Positions 35,501-44,672 of a DNA stretch of 64,000 bases are shown piece after piece (position 1 is the stretch's first letter; each line of letters starts with the position of its first letter). A program made the translations under genes and the position numbers. The notes beneath the pieces were generated by a model. It had not been told where the DNA came from. It did no database searches and saw only the letters and a program-made list of their open reading frames with translations. Source of the stretch: Natronocella acetinitrilica (lineage in GTDB: Bacteria; Pseudomonadota; Gammaproteobacteria; Nitrococcales; Aquisalimonadaceae); contig NZ_JALJXV010000005.1 of assembly GCF_024170285.1 (NCBI RefSeq), forward strand, positions 124,001 to 188,000. The letters run 5' to 3'.

Positions 35501-36053
35501 AAACCGCGGCCATGGCCTGCGGATCGGTCAGTGCCAGCTTGCACCATTGCAGCAATCGGATACTGCGCTCATCGTCGGCGGCTCTGGGGTCAAGCTCACT
35601 GGCAAACCGGGCAACCGCCAACTCCCGATCGCCGTCGTCGAGCCCCGACTCCGCAAGGACTCCATCCAGCCAGGACTCCAGTTCTGCGAAGGTCCATTGC
35701 GATTCGTCGCGGGACTTCCGCGCACGCTTCTGCACCCACTCCCGCTTGAATGCGAACACCGGATCATGGCCGCGATGTTCGGCGCGCAACGCATCGAGTT
35801 CCGCCTCGATCCCGAAAAGTGCTGACGCAAGAAATGCTTCTACCACAGGCGCCAACTCCAGCAGCAGGCCACTGACCTCCAGCGGCCGCCCCTGGACCCC
35901 CCCCGCTCGATAACGCAAAAGCCGGCCGTGCAAGGTCGGGGCGGTGGCCTGCAGATGGCCAACAAAGCGGCTATCGAGCTGCGCCACTCCCTCGGCTGTC
36001 AGCAGGGCGGAGAATTCCATCCCGTCCAGCGGGGGAAGCTCAGTCATGGTCAT
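32550..36053 (-). CDS. GltD-type / PyrK-FNR-type fusion flavoprotein (1167 aa)
   Basis: A giant oxidoreductase in one chain. Residues 1-240 are a helical N-terminal region of no clear family. Cysteines 247, 250, 258, 285 and 325, 328, 332 fit the two 4Fe-4S sites of glutamate synthase small-subunit-type proteins (GCPLEEKI, CNDCMKGC). Two dinucleotide folds follow (GMGPAG at 391, GGGLTG later). The last ~280 residues are a ferredoxin-NADP reductase/PyrK-like unit, RPGQFFRLQTFE then VMGGTGLL. Its 2Fe-2S-type cysteines are 1095, 1101, 1104 and 1123. It resembles a fused NfnB-NfnA transhydrogenase; the actual electron partners are unknown. Confidence 0.82.
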   Translation of the reverse strand: MTMTELPPLDGMEFSALLTAEGVAQLDSRFVGHLQATAPTLHGRLLRYRAGGVQGRPLEVSGLLLELAPVVEAFLASALFGIEAELDALRAEHRGHDPVFAFKREWVQKRARKSRDESQWTFAELESWLDGVLAESGLDDGDRELAVARFASELDPRAADDERSIRLLQWCKLALTDPQAMAAVSGWSSFRLPGKIDHANLVPMQRDDSGEAARLRASPERWRLRDGFELTDRRMSRRAVQSEVDYCVYCHEHDGDFCSKGFPEKKKQPELGYKVDPLGVTLTGCPLEEKISEMHLLKRDGHVIAALAVAMVDNPVVPATGHRICNDCMKGCIYQKQDPVNIPEIETGVLTDVLSLPWGVEIYDLLTRWNPLRAEQYCLQPWNGRRVLIAGMGPAGFTMAHYLTMEGCAVVGIEGLKVEPLPETLLSQPVRDWSSLEESLDERILLGFGGVAEYGITVRWDKNFLKLIYLTLLRRPTFQVAGGVRFGGTITLEDAWELGFDHVCIATGAGYPRVIPMGNSLARGMRQANDFLMALQLTGAGKTSSIANLQVRLPAVVIGGGLTGVDTATEVQAYYIKQVEKTLDRYERLAKEQGEESVRRGLNAEDGEILDEFLAHGRAVRAEREHAAAEGRAPDFVTLLQSWGGVTVAYRKGMNASPAYVRNHEELIKATEEGLYYAEGLDPIHAVLDDHGHVKEVIFREMESREGRWFATNRETVIPARAVLVAAGTVPNTIYEHEYPGTLEMDGNHYRTHVEHAQGLQPVEPAEHVKSEEVGPFTSYSDDGRTVSFLGDTHPVFNGSVVKAIASAKRSYPDVMRALSHLSEPDRAEEGYRGFRAQMRDLFTATVVEVDRSNPAVVELWVRAPMAARKFRPGQFFRLQTFETTSPVVEGTRLQVPLMTVSGTGIRGDEIRLMVLQWGAAPRIAGRLQAGDELVLMGPTGAATEMPDGETVLVVAGRWGAAVMHDIGTELRARGNRVLYLAAFGQASDVDHQDELEAGADQVIWATARGPQIVPGRPQDVSVEATDMVALLRSYADGGIGPAEGGIALSEVSRIMVMGGTGLLRGFQQALEGSLKDCFPDNVMAVGTVGSPMQCMLKGVCSQCLQWQRDPETGKRTRAVFSCAEQDQPLAWIDLDNLAARQQQNRLADRLTGQWVDHVLRSSSAAC

Positions 36054-36233
36054 GACGCACCTATTAGCAGTGGATCGCCCGCCCCCGACCGGAGGTGGGG
36101 CGAGAGGCGTCGCCGGGACGCAGCGGGCGGGCGGGTTTGCGAAGCAAGAATGCCACGTCGCCGACGCGGGAAAAACACAGACCGTGCATGGGAAAAGCAG
36201 TTCCCCCCGCCGTTACCATGGGATACCTTTTCA

Positions 36234-39173
36234 ATGAGGTGGGTAGACGAAGCGGTGGAGCAATTGCGCAAGGCATTATGGGCCCTGCCCGTGATCGCCG
36301 GGTTGCTGGTGGCGGCGTTGATCAGCGGACTGGTCTGGGGGGTGGAGCAAACCGCGCGCGAGCAGCGGCAGCAGGAGGCGGACTCCCTGCTGCTTGAGCA
36401 GTTGGCAACCCTACGGGCGCAACTCGAGAGCGAACTCAATACCACGATCTTCCTGACCTATGGGCTGTCGGCTTACGTGGCCGCCAACCCGTCGTTCAGT
36501 ACCGACGAGGTCAACCGCCTGGTGGACGATCTGCTGCGGCGCAGCCGCCACGTCAGTCATGTGGCATTCGCGCCGGGCAACGTCATCTCCCATGTGCACC
36601 CCATGGCGGGCAATGAGGCCGCCATCGGGCTTGATTTCATGCGTGTGCCACAGCAGCGCACCGCCGTGGAACTGGCCATGGGCAGCCATCAGCTGGTGGT
36701 CACCGGCCCGGTGGATCTGGTGCAGGGCGGCCGGGCCCTCGCCACGCGCGACCCGGTTTACTCCCGCGATGGCGAGCAGCCAGTCTACTGGGGTCTGGTC
36801 ACCACCATTATCCGCCTGGAATCACTGGCCGAGGCGGCCGGGCTTGGCCAGGACAACCGCATTCTGGACGTCGCCGTCAGGGATGAAACCACGGGCCAGA
36901 TCATTCTGGGGGAATCCAGTCTGTTCAACAGCGACACCCAGCGCCTGACGATTCGGCTACCGGGCGCAGCCTGGGAGATGGCGGGTACACCGGTGGGCGG
37001 CGCAACCGCCATGGAAAACAGCCCCTGGGCCGTGCTCGGCTATGCCTTTGCCCTGGTGGCGGGCGGCATGAGCTGGCGCCTGCTGGGCCAGGGGCTGGCC
37101 CTGAGGGTCTCCGAACAACGCTATCGGAGCTTCATCCAGAGCCTGCCCGATGGCGTTTGTATCACCCAGGCGGGACAGTTCCGCTACATCAATCCGCGCC
37201 TTGCAGAACTGACCGGCCATGCCCCGGAGGAACTGGAAGGGCACGCCATCGTCGAGGTTGTGCATCCCGACGATCGGCCCATGCTCCTTGAGGCCCGGCG
37301 CCAACGCATGTCCGGCGAGGCACAGTTCACCGAGAATGACGTCCGCGTGCGTCGCGCTGATGGTAGCCTGTTCACCGCCCGGCTCAACACCAGTCTCATC
37401 GAATGGGCCGGGCAACCCGCAGCGCTCACGACAGTCACCGATATCACTGAACGCCAGGAGTTGCAGCGCGCGCTGACCGAGAGCCGGGACCGATTGGCCG
37501 CGCTCATGCAGGCGCTGCCGGACGTGGCATTCGTACTCGACCGTCAGGGACAGTGCCTGGACGCGTTCGGCGGCACCCAGAGCCAACTGTTCAGCGATGC
37601 CCAGGGCATGATCGGGCGCAATCTCCTTGCCACCATGCGCGCCGAACTGGCAGACCGCTGCCTGGCGATAATCGAGCAGGCCCTGGGTCGAGGTTGCATG
37701 CAGACCCTGGTCTATTCGGTGGATGGCCCGGACCACACCCAGCAGTGGGTGGAGGCGCGGGTCGTGCCGCTCGGTCACGACGCCGCGGAGCGGGTCACGG
37801 TGCTGTGGCTGGCCTTCGACATCACCAGCCACAAGCGTACCGAACTCAGCCTGCGACAACGCGAAGCAGCCTTTCAGGCCCTGGTGGAGAATTCCCCGGA
37901 CGTCATCTCGCGCATGGATCGGCAGTTGCGCTTCGTCTATATCAGCCCGGCGGTGGAGAGCTATTCCGGCATCACACCGGAGGAGCATCTAGGCAAGACG
38001 GCGCTGGAGGTGGGCGTACCAGCGGACCTGGCCGAGATCTGGGAAGAACAGTTCGCAAGAGTCTTTGCTGGCGAAGGCATCCAGTCAACGGAGTTCCGCT
38101 TTGCATCGCCAGATGGCCAGATCCTCTACTTCGAAAGTCGCGCGATCCCGGAGTACAGCGCCGACGGGCAGGTACAGACGGTACTCGTGATCGATCGCGA
38201 GATCACCGACCGCAAGCGCAACGAAAACCAGCTCAGACTCGCCGCCAGCGTGTTCCACAACACCTCGGAAGCCATGCTGGTGGCCGACGCCGACAGGCAG
38301 GTGGTTCGCTGCAACCCATCGTTTACGCGCCTCACGGGCTATCGCCTGGGCGACATAGTCGGTAGACCCACCGCCTATCTGCGCACCCAGTCGGCGGAGG
38401 GTATGCTCGGCGATGACTGCTGGGAACTCGTGCACAGTCGCGGGCACTGGGAAGGGGAAGTGACTGCCCACCGCCAGGATGGCGATGAATTCGCCGCCTG
38501 GCTGACCGTGAATGCGATTCGCGATCAGGACAACAGGATCAGTCATTATCTGCTGGTGCTCGAGGACATCTCCCACCGCAAGCGCTGGGAAGAGCAGCTG
38601 CGCCACGAAGCCACCCACGACGCTCTGACCGGCCTGCCCAATCGCACGCTGCTCACTGACCGGTTGACCGTGGCGCTGGCCCAGGCGAAGCGCGCCAACC
38701 AGACTCTGGCCCTGCTATTCCTTGATCTGGATAACTTCAAACCCATCAACGACGCTCTTGGCCATCGGGCCGGCGATCGCGTATTGCGTATCGTCGGCGA
38801 GCGCATGCGGCAATGTGTACGGGAAACCGACACGGTGGCACGACTTGGCGGCGATGAGTTCGTTGTGGTCCTGATGCCACCCACCGACGATGCAGCGGTG
38901 GAGAACATCGCACGGATGCTGTTGTCGAAGCTCCCCGAACCCATTGTGATGCAGGACCAGCGTTTCGAAGTCAGCGCGAGCATCGGCATTGCCCGTTATC
39001 CCCGCGACGGCGCCAGCGCGGATGTCCTGCTCAATGCCGCGGATGCCGCCATGTACGACGCCAAGTCCCAGGGACGCGCACGCTATCAGTTCTACGCTCC
39101 CCTGCCGGACACGAACGTCGGCGAACTGGCTGGCGAAAGCCGCATACAGCGAACGGACGGACCAAATTCATGA
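36234..39173 (+). CDS. Membrane diguanylate cyclase, CHASE-PAS(4)-GGDEF
   Basis: 979 residues. Helix 14-36 enters the membrane, a periplasmic CHASE-like sensor (about 60-250) follows, and a second helix about 265-285. Then come four PAS units, beginning near SEQRYRSFIQSLPDG, LTESRDRLAALMQALPDV, REAAFQALVENSPDV and LAASVFHNTSEAM, each ending in a DITERQ-like linker. The GGDEF domain has an intact RLGGDEF active site and RETD (I-site RxxD) five residues before it, so it should make c-di-GMP with product inhibition. No EAL. ATG 36234 lacks a good ribosome site; GTG 36255 is an alternative. The stop overlaps the next start (ATGA). Confidence 0.9.
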   Translation: MRWVDEAVEQLRKALWALPVIAGLLVAALISGLVWGVEQTAREQRQQEADSLLLEQLATLRAQLESELNTTIFLTYGLSAYVAANPSFSTDEVNRLVDDLLRRSRHVSHVAFAPGNVISHVHPMAGNEAAIGLDFMRVPQQRTAVELAMGSHQLVVTGPVDLVQGGRALATRDPVYSRDGEQPVYWGLVTTIIRLESLAEAAGLGQDNRILDVAVRDETTGQIILGESSLFNSDTQRLTIRLPGAAWEMAGTPVGGATAMENSPWAVLGYAFALVAGGMSWRLLGQGLALRVSEQRYRSFIQSLPDGVCITQAGQFRYINPRLAELTGHAPEELEGHAIVEVVHPDDRPMLLEARRQRMSGEAQFTENDVRVRRADGSLFTARLNTSLIEWAGQPAALTTVTDITERQELQRALTESRDRLAALMQALPDVAFVLDRQGQCLDAFGGTQSQLFSDAQGMIGRNLLATMRAELADRCLAIIEQALGRGCMQTLVYSVDGPDHTQQWVEARVVPLGHDAAERVTVLWLAFDITSHKRTELSLRQREAAFQALVENSPDVISRMDRQLRFVYISPAVESYSGITPEEHLGKTALEVGVPADLAEIWEEQFARVFAGEGIQSTEFRFASPDGQILYFESRAIPEYSADGQVQTVLVIDREITDRKRNENQLRLAASVFHNTSEAMLVADADRQVVRCNPSFTRLTGYRLGDIVGRPTAYLRTQSAEGMLGDDCWELVHSRGHWEGEVTAHRQDGDEFAAWLTVNAIRDQDNRISHYLLVLEDISHRKRWEEQLRHEATHDALTGLPNRTLLTDRLTVALAQAKRANQTLALLFLDLDNFKPINDALGHRAGDRVLRIVGERMRQCVRETDTVARLGGDEFVVVLMPPTDDAAVENIARMLLSKLPEPIVMQDQRFEVSASIGIARYPRDGASADVLLNAADAAMYDAKSQGRARYQFYAPLPDTNVGELAGESRIQRTDGPNS

Positions 39174-39688
39174 CCCGCACAGCACTGTTCACGCTCTGCT
39201 TCTGCCTGGTGACGCCCCTCGCGGCACAGGCCGACAAGAATCGTGATTTGCAGATACTCGGCTGGCTGGAGAAGGTCAGCCTGGAACAGGCCGACCTGGT
39301 GATCGAGGCCAAGCTCGACACCGGCGCAGACACCTCTTCATTGCACGCACCAGAGCTGGAGACCTTCGAACGTGACGATGAAGACTGGGTTCGCTTTACG
39401 GTCACCAATGGCGACGGCGAAGCCTACACCTACGAGAAACCGATCAGCCGTACAGTGCGGATTCGCAGCGCGTCGGGTCGCAGCGAACGCTACGTGGTGG
39501 AAATGGATATCTGTCTCGGCGGCCGCCGCGCAACCACCGAGGTGAATCTGGCCGACCGCGGCGGGCTGAGTTACCAGATGCTGGTGGGCCGCAGCTTCAT
39601 GCGGGACGCGATTCTTGTGGACTCCGGCGCTAAATATCTCGCCGCACCGGACTGCATGTCCGACAAGGCAGGCGAGAACGGCGACTGA
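39170..39688 (+). CDS. Exported retropepsin-like (ATP-dependent zinc protease family) protein
   Basis: 172 residues with a signal peptide (ALFTLCFCLVTPLAAQA). The family PF05618 signature is seen as GWLEKVSLEQADLVIEAKLDTGADTSSL (aspartyl-protease-like LDTGADT), and the later NLADRGGLSYQMLVGRSFM. The family name says ATP-dependent zinc protease, but no zinc or ATP motif is visible; the DTGA loop is the retropepsin active-site form. Members often lie beside rimK, which is not here. The ATGA overlap with the cyclase gene shows translational coupling. Confidence 0.86.
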   Translation: MTRTALFTLCFCLVTPLAAQADKNRDLQILGWLEKVSLEQADLVIEAKLDTGADTSSLHAPELETFERDDEDWVRFTVTNGDGEAYTYEKPISRTVRIRSASGRSERYVVEMDICLGGRRATTEVNLADRGGLSYQMLVGRSFMRDAILVDSGAKYLAAPDCMSDKAGENGD

Positions 39689-39706
39689 GCCGGCGCTGGA
39701 ATGCGG

Positions 39707-40504
39707 TTACAACCAGCCAGGGCGCCCCGATAGCCGCGCCGCCGGGTCCTGGCGGTAGAATGCGGCAAGCTGGCGATAGACCTCCGGATAATCCTGCCGC
39801 AAATTGCCTGGTAACTCGAAGAAAGCCTCACTGGCTACCGAAAAGAATTCCGCCGGCTCCTCGGCAGCATAAGGGTCCAGCGGCAGGCTCTCGTCACCAC
39901 GCTCAATGCGGGCTTCAAGATCCGCGAAGGCCTTGCTGAAGGCTTCTGCCCAGTCATCGGCGCGCATGTCCCGGTGCAACGGGGGGTAACCGTTGGGCTC
40001 GCCATTGAGCATGTCGAGCTTGTGGGCGAACTCGTGAATCACTACGTTGAAGCCATCCAGCCGGCCGGAGTCAGCCACATCGGCCCAGGACAGCACCACG
40101 GGCCCCTGCTCCCAGGCCTCGCCGGCCATGGCGGCTTCCTCCTCATGCTCAAGACCGAGTTCGTCACGGTAACGGTGCCGGGCGATGAAATCGCCGGGAT
40201 AGAGCACGATCGTCGTCCAGCCCCGGTACCAGTCGATACCCAGGTTGAGGATCGGCAATGCCGCCTGGGCCGCCAGCGTGACGCGCATTGCCTCGTCAAC
40301 GGCGAGATCGGCGACACTGTGAATTTCCTTGTGGTGCAGGAACAGGGTGGCCAGTTCCCGCAGCCGCTGCAGCTCTGTGTCGTCCAGGCCATGGAGCAGC
40401 GGCAGCGCTTCGATGGTTCGTCGCCACAGCGGCTCCGGCAGCGCCGCCCGGCGCAGCACCCGCTGTCGTTGCCAACTCCGAAGGCGCGCCACCAGGCCCT
40501 GCAT
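39707..40504 (-). CDS. mtfA: MtfA-type zinc peptidase (M90)
   Basis: 265 residues. It carries the HEFAHKLD zinc-binding helix (HExxH with downstream acidic residue), preceded by VLSWADVADSGRLDGFNVVIH, and the conserved DYPEVYRQLAAFYRQDP end. In E. coli MtfA controls the glucose transporter PtsG through Mlc; related aminopeptidases have wider roles. ATG 40504 after AGGGGAAC was chosen; ATG 40519 and GTG 40522 are possible. Divergent from the TraB gene with a perfect inverted repeat between. Confidence 0.92.
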   Translation of the reverse strand: MQGLVARLRSWQRQRVLRRAALPEPLWRRTIEALPLLHGLDDTELQRLRELATLFLHHKEIHSVADLAVDEAMRVTLAAQAALPILNLGIDWYRGWTTIVLYPGDFIARHRYRDELGLEHEEEAAMAGEAWEQGPVVLSWADVADSGRLDGFNVVIHEFAHKLDMLNGEPNGYPPLHRDMRADDWAEAFSKAFADLEARIERGDESLPLDPYAAEEPAEFFSVASEAFFELPGNLRQDYPEVYRQLAAFYRQDPAARLSGRPGWL

Positions 40505-40543
40505 GTTCCCCTGCCCCATCACCCCGCCGAGATAACTGCGGCA

Positions 40544-40569
40544 GTGTCACCCCTAGTGACGGGTGACAC
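40544..40569. promoter_or_regulatory. Perfect inverted repeat in the mtfA/TraB divergent gap
   Basis: GTGTCACCC (40544-40552) is repeated exactly inverted as GGGTGACAC (40561-40569) around CTAGTGAC, which itself carries GTGAC, so the region holds several GTCAC half-sites. It lies 40 bases before the mtfA start and 78 before the TraB-family start, a natural position for a shared operator. No known regulator's site was recognised. Confidence 0.5.
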
Positions 40570-40647
40570 AAGACAGCGACTGTTTGGCTCGGCCTCGGGC
40601 TTTGTGGATAATCGAGCGCCTGCATCCATCACTGGTCGCGAGGCCGC

Positions 40648-41856
40648 ATGACCGAAACCGCCGCAGAGCAGGGCCCAAGAACGCTGATCGAAGACGCATC
40701 GAGCCGCTATACCCTGCTCGGTACCGCGCACGTGTCCCGCGCCAGCGCGGATGAGGTGCGGACGCTGATTCGCTCGGGCGACTTCGACGCCGTCGCCATC
40801 GAGCTCTGCGCCACCCGGCACCAGAGCCTGATGCAGCCGGACGCCATGGCGAACCTGGACCTGTTCCAGGTGATCCGCCAGGGCAAGGCGGGCATGGTTG
40901 CCGCAAGCCTCGCCCTGGGCGCCTTCCAACAGCGCGTTGCCGAGCAGTCGGGTATCGAGCCGGGCGCAGAGATGCGGGCCGCCATTGAGGAGGCCAGACA
41001 AGCGGACTTACCGGTCATGCTCATCGACCGTGAGGTGGGCATCACCCTGCGACGGGTCTACCGTAACGTGCCCTGGTGGCAGCGCTTCACGTTGATTTCC
41101 GGCCTGCTCGCCAGCGTGATCTCCCGGCAGACGGTCAGCGCCGAGGAAATCGAGCGCCTGAAACAGGGCGACGTGCTGGAATCGACCTTCACCGAGTTCG
41201 CCGAACAATCCGAGCAGCTTTATCAACCGCTGATCGCGGAGCGTGATCAGTACATGGCCCTGCGTCTTCGGGAAGAGAATCCGGACGGACGCTATCGGAA
41301 TGTACTGGTGGTGATTGGTGCCGGTCACCTGAAAGGACTCGGCGAGCGTCTGCGAGAGCCCGCGCCCGCCGACCCCGACAAGCGCCGCGAACAGCTCGAT
41401 CAGGTGCCGCCGGGCAGCCGTTGGCTGCGCTTCATCCCCTGGATCGTGGTGGGTCTGGTGCTTGCCGGTTTCGCCATCGGCTTCAGCCGCAATACCGAGC
41501 TTGGCATGCAGTTGCTCGGCGAGTGGTTCCTGATCAACGGCACCCTGGCCGCCATCGGCACCATCATCGCACTGGCCCATCCCCTGACCGTGGTTGCCAC
41601 GTTCATCGCGGCACCGTTCACGTCGCTGAACCCGACCATTGGCGCCGGCTTCGTCGCCGCCGGGGTGGAGATCGCGCTGCGCCGACCCACGGTGGGCCAT
41701 TTCGCGACCCTGCGCCACGACGTGGCCACACCCAGGGGCTGGTGGCGCAACCGGGTATCACGCACGCTACTGGTCTTCATCCTGGCGACGCTGGGGTCTG
41801 CGATGGGTACCTATGTGGCCGGCTTCCGCATTTTCGAACGCCTGGTGGGCAGCTGA
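40648..41856 (+). CDS. TraB/PrgY-family membrane protein
   Basis: 402 residues. The N-terminal TraB (haem-binding uptake/Tiki-like) domain has GTAHVSRASADEVR, VAIELCATRH and, at its end, VVIGAGHLKGL. It is followed by four or five transmembrane segments (about 258-395), with HPLTVVATFIAAPFTSLNP. Members include plasmid pheromone shut-down proteins and archaeal/bacterial homologues; function outside that setting is unknown, and the related Tiki proteins are metalloproteases. ATG 40648 is preceded by GGTCGCGAGGCCGC. Confidence 0.88.
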   Translation: MTETAAEQGPRTLIEDASSRYTLLGTAHVSRASADEVRTLIRSGDFDAVAIELCATRHQSLMQPDAMANLDLFQVIRQGKAGMVAASLALGAFQQRVAEQSGIEPGAEMRAAIEEARQADLPVMLIDREVGITLRRVYRNVPWWQRFTLISGLLASVISRQTVSAEEIERLKQGDVLESTFTEFAEQSEQLYQPLIAERDQYMALRLREENPDGRYRNVLVVIGAGHLKGLGERLREPAPADPDKRREQLDQVPPGSRWLRFIPWIVVGLVLAGFAIGFSRNTELGMQLLGEWFLINGTLAAIGTIIALAHPLTVVATFIAAPFTSLNPTIGAGFVAAGVEIALRRPTVGHFATLRHDVATPRGWWRNRVSRTLLVFILATLGSAMGTYVAGFRIFERLVGS

Positions 41857-41883
41857 CAGCCGGCGCATGACCGGCGAGACGGC

Positions 41884-43464
41884 TCAGTGCTCCCGGGTGG
41901 CCATGAAGCGCACGTCCGGCCAGCGCTCCCGGGTGAGGTCCAGATTAACCCGGTTCGGCGCCAGATAGGTCAGGTTGCCCGTCACGTCCTCGGACAGGTT
42001 CTCCGCGGCCTTGCGCCGGAAATCCCCCAGCATCTTGCTGTCGTCGCAGGTGACCCAGCGGGCCGTAGCCACGTTGACCGGCTCGAACCTGGCCTCCACC
42101 CCGTACTCCGCCTTCAGGCGATGCGCCACCACGTCGAACTGCAGCATCCCCACGGCACCGACGATCAGATCGTTTGTATTCAGGGGGCGGAACAACTGCG
42201 AAGCGCCTTCCTCGCACAGCTGGACGATGCCTTTCTGCAGTTGCTTCATGCGCAACGGGTCCCGCAGCACAACGCGGCGGAACAGTTCCGGTGCGAAATT
42301 GGGGATACCTGTGAACTTGAGCACCTCGCCCTCGGTGAAGGTGTCGCCGATCTGGATGGTGCCATGGTTGTGCAGGCCGATGATGTCGCCAGGCCAGGCG
42401 TCCTCCACGTTACCCCGATCCGAGGCCATGAAGGTGATGGCGTTGGCGATGCGCACATCCTTGCCGATGCGGACATGCTTGAGCTTCATGCCGCGCTCGA
42501 AGTGGCCTGAACACACCCGCATGAAGGCGATCCGGTCACGGTGGTTCGGATCCATGTTCGCCTGGATCTTGAAGACGAACCCTGTGAGTGGCTCCTCGTT
42601 TGGTTCAACGGCGCGCTGCTCGGCCTCCCGTGGTTGGGGTGGCGGCGCATGCTCGACGAAATCATCCAGCAACTCACGGATACCGAAATTGTTGATTGCC
42701 GATCCGAAAAACACCGGCGTCAGTTCGCCGCGCAGGTAGGCGTCCTTGTCGAAGGGGTTACTGGCGCCCTGGATCAGTTCGATCTCTTCCCGCAGTTCGG
42801 CGGCCATATCACCGAACAGCTCATCCAGCCGGGGGCTGTCGAGCCCCTGGATGATCTCGCCCTCGGATACCTTGCTGCCGGCACTGGCACTGAACAGGTG
42901 TATGGATTCGTTATACAGGTGGTAGACACCCTTGAAGCGCTTGCCCATACCGATAGGCCAGGTAATGGGGGCACAGCGAATCTTGAGAATATCCTCCACT
43001 TCATCCATCAGCTCCATGGGCTCGCGGCCCTCGCGATCGAGCTTGTTGATGAAAGTCATGATGGGGGTGTCTCGCAGGCGGCAAACCTCCATCAGCTTGA
43101 TGGTGCGCTCCTCGACGCCCTTGGCCACGTCAATGACCATGAGCGCGGAATCCACCGCCGTCAGCACCCGGTAGGTGTCCTCGGAGAAGTCGGCGTGGCC
43201 CGGCGTATCCAGCAGATTGACCACCCGATCCTTGTAGGGAAACTGCATCACCGATGACGTGACCGAGATGCCGCGCTCCTTCTCCATCTCCATCCAGTCG
43301 GAGGTGGCGTGCGCCGCCGCCTTGCGACCCTTTACCGTACCCGCCACCTGGATGGCGCCGCCGAACAGCAGCAGCTTTTCGGTCACCGTGGTCTTGCCGG
43401 CATCGGGGTGGGAGATGATGGCGAATGTGCGCCGCCGGGCGGCCTCGTCGGATAGCTTGGTCAT
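41884..43464 (-). CDS. prfC: Peptide chain release factor 3
   Basis: 526 residues, close to the E. coli length of 529. A GTPase that removes RF1/RF2 from the ribosome after termination. G1 [13 protein letters not shown]3 [11 protein letters not shown] and G4 NKLDREG are intact, as is [18 protein letters not shown] (switch I). The C-terminal [22 protein letters not shown] is typical. Start at [16 protein letters not shown]; the longer frame upstream is not related. It converges on the TraB-family gene. Confidence 0.97.
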   Translation of the reverse strand: MTKLSDEAARRRTFAIISHPDAGKTTVTEKLLLFGGAIQVAGTVKGRKAAAHATSDWMEMEKERGISVTSSVMQFPYKDRVVNLLDTPGHADFSEDTYRVLTAVDSALMVIDVAKGVEERTIKLMEVCRLRDTPIMTFINKLDREGREPMELMDEVEDILKIRCAPITWPIGMGKRFKGVYHLYNESIHLFSASAGSKVSEGEIIQGLDSPRLDELFGDMAAELREEIELIQGASNPFDKDAYLRGELTPVFFGSAINNFGIRELLDDFVEHAPPPQPREAEQRAVEPNEEPLTGFVFKIQANMDPNHRDRIAFMRVCSGHFERGMKLKHVRIGKDVRIANAITFMASDRGNVEDAWPGDIIGLHNHGTIQIGDTFTEGEVLKFTGIPNFAPELFRRVVLRDPLRMKQLQKGIVQLCEEGASQLFRPLNTNDLIVGAVGMLQFDVVAHRLKAEYGVEARFEPVNVATARWVTCDDSKMLGDFRRKAAENLSEDVTGNLTYLAPNRVNLDLTRERWPDVRFMATREH

Positions 43465-43599
43465 GGAATGCCTGGTCACTGGACGGTGCTTGGGAAATCG
43501 GCGGATTATACAGGATGGCCCGAGGTGGTGACGAACCGGTTTGCCCGCGCCGCCTGTGGGGGTATGGTGCTCACTGAAGCTCACTCTGCGGTAGCCGCC

Positions 43600-44067
43600 A
43601 TGCACGACAGCGAACGTCCCTTCTGGGAAACCAAGCAACTCGACGAAATGACAGCCAAGGAGTGGGAATCGCTGTGTGACGGCTGCGGCCGTTGCTGCGT
43701 CCACAAGCTCGAGGACGAGGACAGCGGCGAGATCGCTTACACCGATATCGTCTGCTTCCTGTTTGATTGCGACAGCTGCCGCTGCGGCGACTATGCAAAC
43801 CGCACGCGCCGCGTACCCGACTGCCTGCAGCTGACGCCCGAACTGGTGCGCAGCCTGCCCTGGTTGCCGCAAAGTTGCGCCTATCGCCGCATCGAGGAGG
43901 GCCGCGGGCTGGCCTGGTGGCACCCGCTCGTCTCCGGTAGCCGCGATACCGTTCATGCCGCCGGTGCATCGGTGCGGGGCCGTGTCATCCTGGAGCAGCA
44001 CGTCCACCCGGCGATGGTGGATGAGCGCATCACCGACTGGCCCGGGGAGGATGTTCCGGACCAATGA
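43600..44067 (+). CDS. YcgN-family cysteine-cluster protein
   Basis: 155 residues with the UPF0153/YcgN cysteine cluster: [20 protein letters not shown] supplies five cysteines, and a second group follows in [12 protein letters not shown] and VPDCLQL. This pattern suggests a zinc or iron-sulfur centre. N-terminal [11 protein letters not shown] is diagnostic for the family. Function unknown, sometimes called a zinc-ribbon-like protein of the YkgJ superfamily. The stop overlaps the following DUF938 start (ATGA), so they are translated together. Alternative starts lie a little upstream. Confidence 0.9.
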   Translation: MHDSERPFWETKQLDEMTAKEWESLCDGCGRCCVHKLEDEDSGEIAYTDIVCFLFDCDSCRCGDYANRTRRVPDCLQLTPELVRSLPWLPQSCAYRRIEEGRGLAWWHPLVSGSRDTVHAAGASVRGRVILEQHVHPAMVDERITDWPGEDVPDQ

Positions 44068-44672
44068 ACAGGCAGCCCAAACCCTGGTCCGAGGCCTGCG
44101 AGCGCAACCGGGACCCGATCCTCTCGGTGCTCCGCGAGGAGTTCGATGGCGCCGGCACCGTGCTTGAAATCGGCGGCGGAACGGGGCAGCACGCGGTCTA
44201 CTTCGCCGCCGCACTGCCGCACCTTGTCTGGTTGCCCTCCGACCGTGTCGAGTATCTCGACGGCATCCAGGCCTGGATAGAGGACGCGGCGCTGCCCAAC
44301 GCCCTGGCACCGGTGGCGCTGGATGTTCTCGACCACCCCTGGCCGGTGAGCCGGGCGCAATGGGTGTATTCGGCCAATACCGCGCACATCATGGGCTGGG
44401 ACGGCGTCGAGGCCATGTTCGCCGGCACCTCCCGGGTGCTCGCCGACGGCGGACGCTTCTGCCTGTACGGGCCGTTTCACGAGAACGGCAAGCCCACCAG
44501 CGACAGCAATGCCCGCTTCGACCAGCTAATCAGGGCAAGGGACCCGGCGAGCGGCATCCGCCATCGTGAGGACCTGCAGCAGCTGGCAGACCAGGTGGGC
44601 CTGCGCTTCAAGCGTGCCTGCCCATTGCCGGCCAATAACCAGATCCTGGTCTGGGAGCGGACCAGTCGTTAG
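44064..44672 (+). CDS. DUF938 SAM-dependent methyltransferase-like protein
   Basis: 202 residues with a Rossmann-type SAM site [16 protein letters not shown] at the N-terminus and the DUF938 markers [16 protein letters not shown] and [16 protein letters not shown]-terminal [20 protein letters not shown] is also conserved. Substrate unknown. It is translationally coupled to the YcgN gene and converges on the regulator gene with a 4-base overlap of the stops (TTAG). Confidence 0.9.
   Translation: MNRQPKPWSEACERNRDPILSVLREEFDGAGTVLEIGGGTGQHAVYFAAALPHLVWLPSDRVEYLDGIQAWIEDAALPNALAPVALDVLDHPWPVSRAQWVYSANTAHIMGWDGVEAMFAGTSRVLADGGRFCLYGPFHENGKPTSDSNARFDQLIRARDPASGIRHREDLQQLADQVGLRFKRACPLPANNQILVWERTSR

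Noticed and set aside
34131-35825. 564-residue frame antisense to the fused flavoprotein
   Set aside because: Low-complexity Ala/Gly/His/Gln composition, opposite a strongly recognisable gene.
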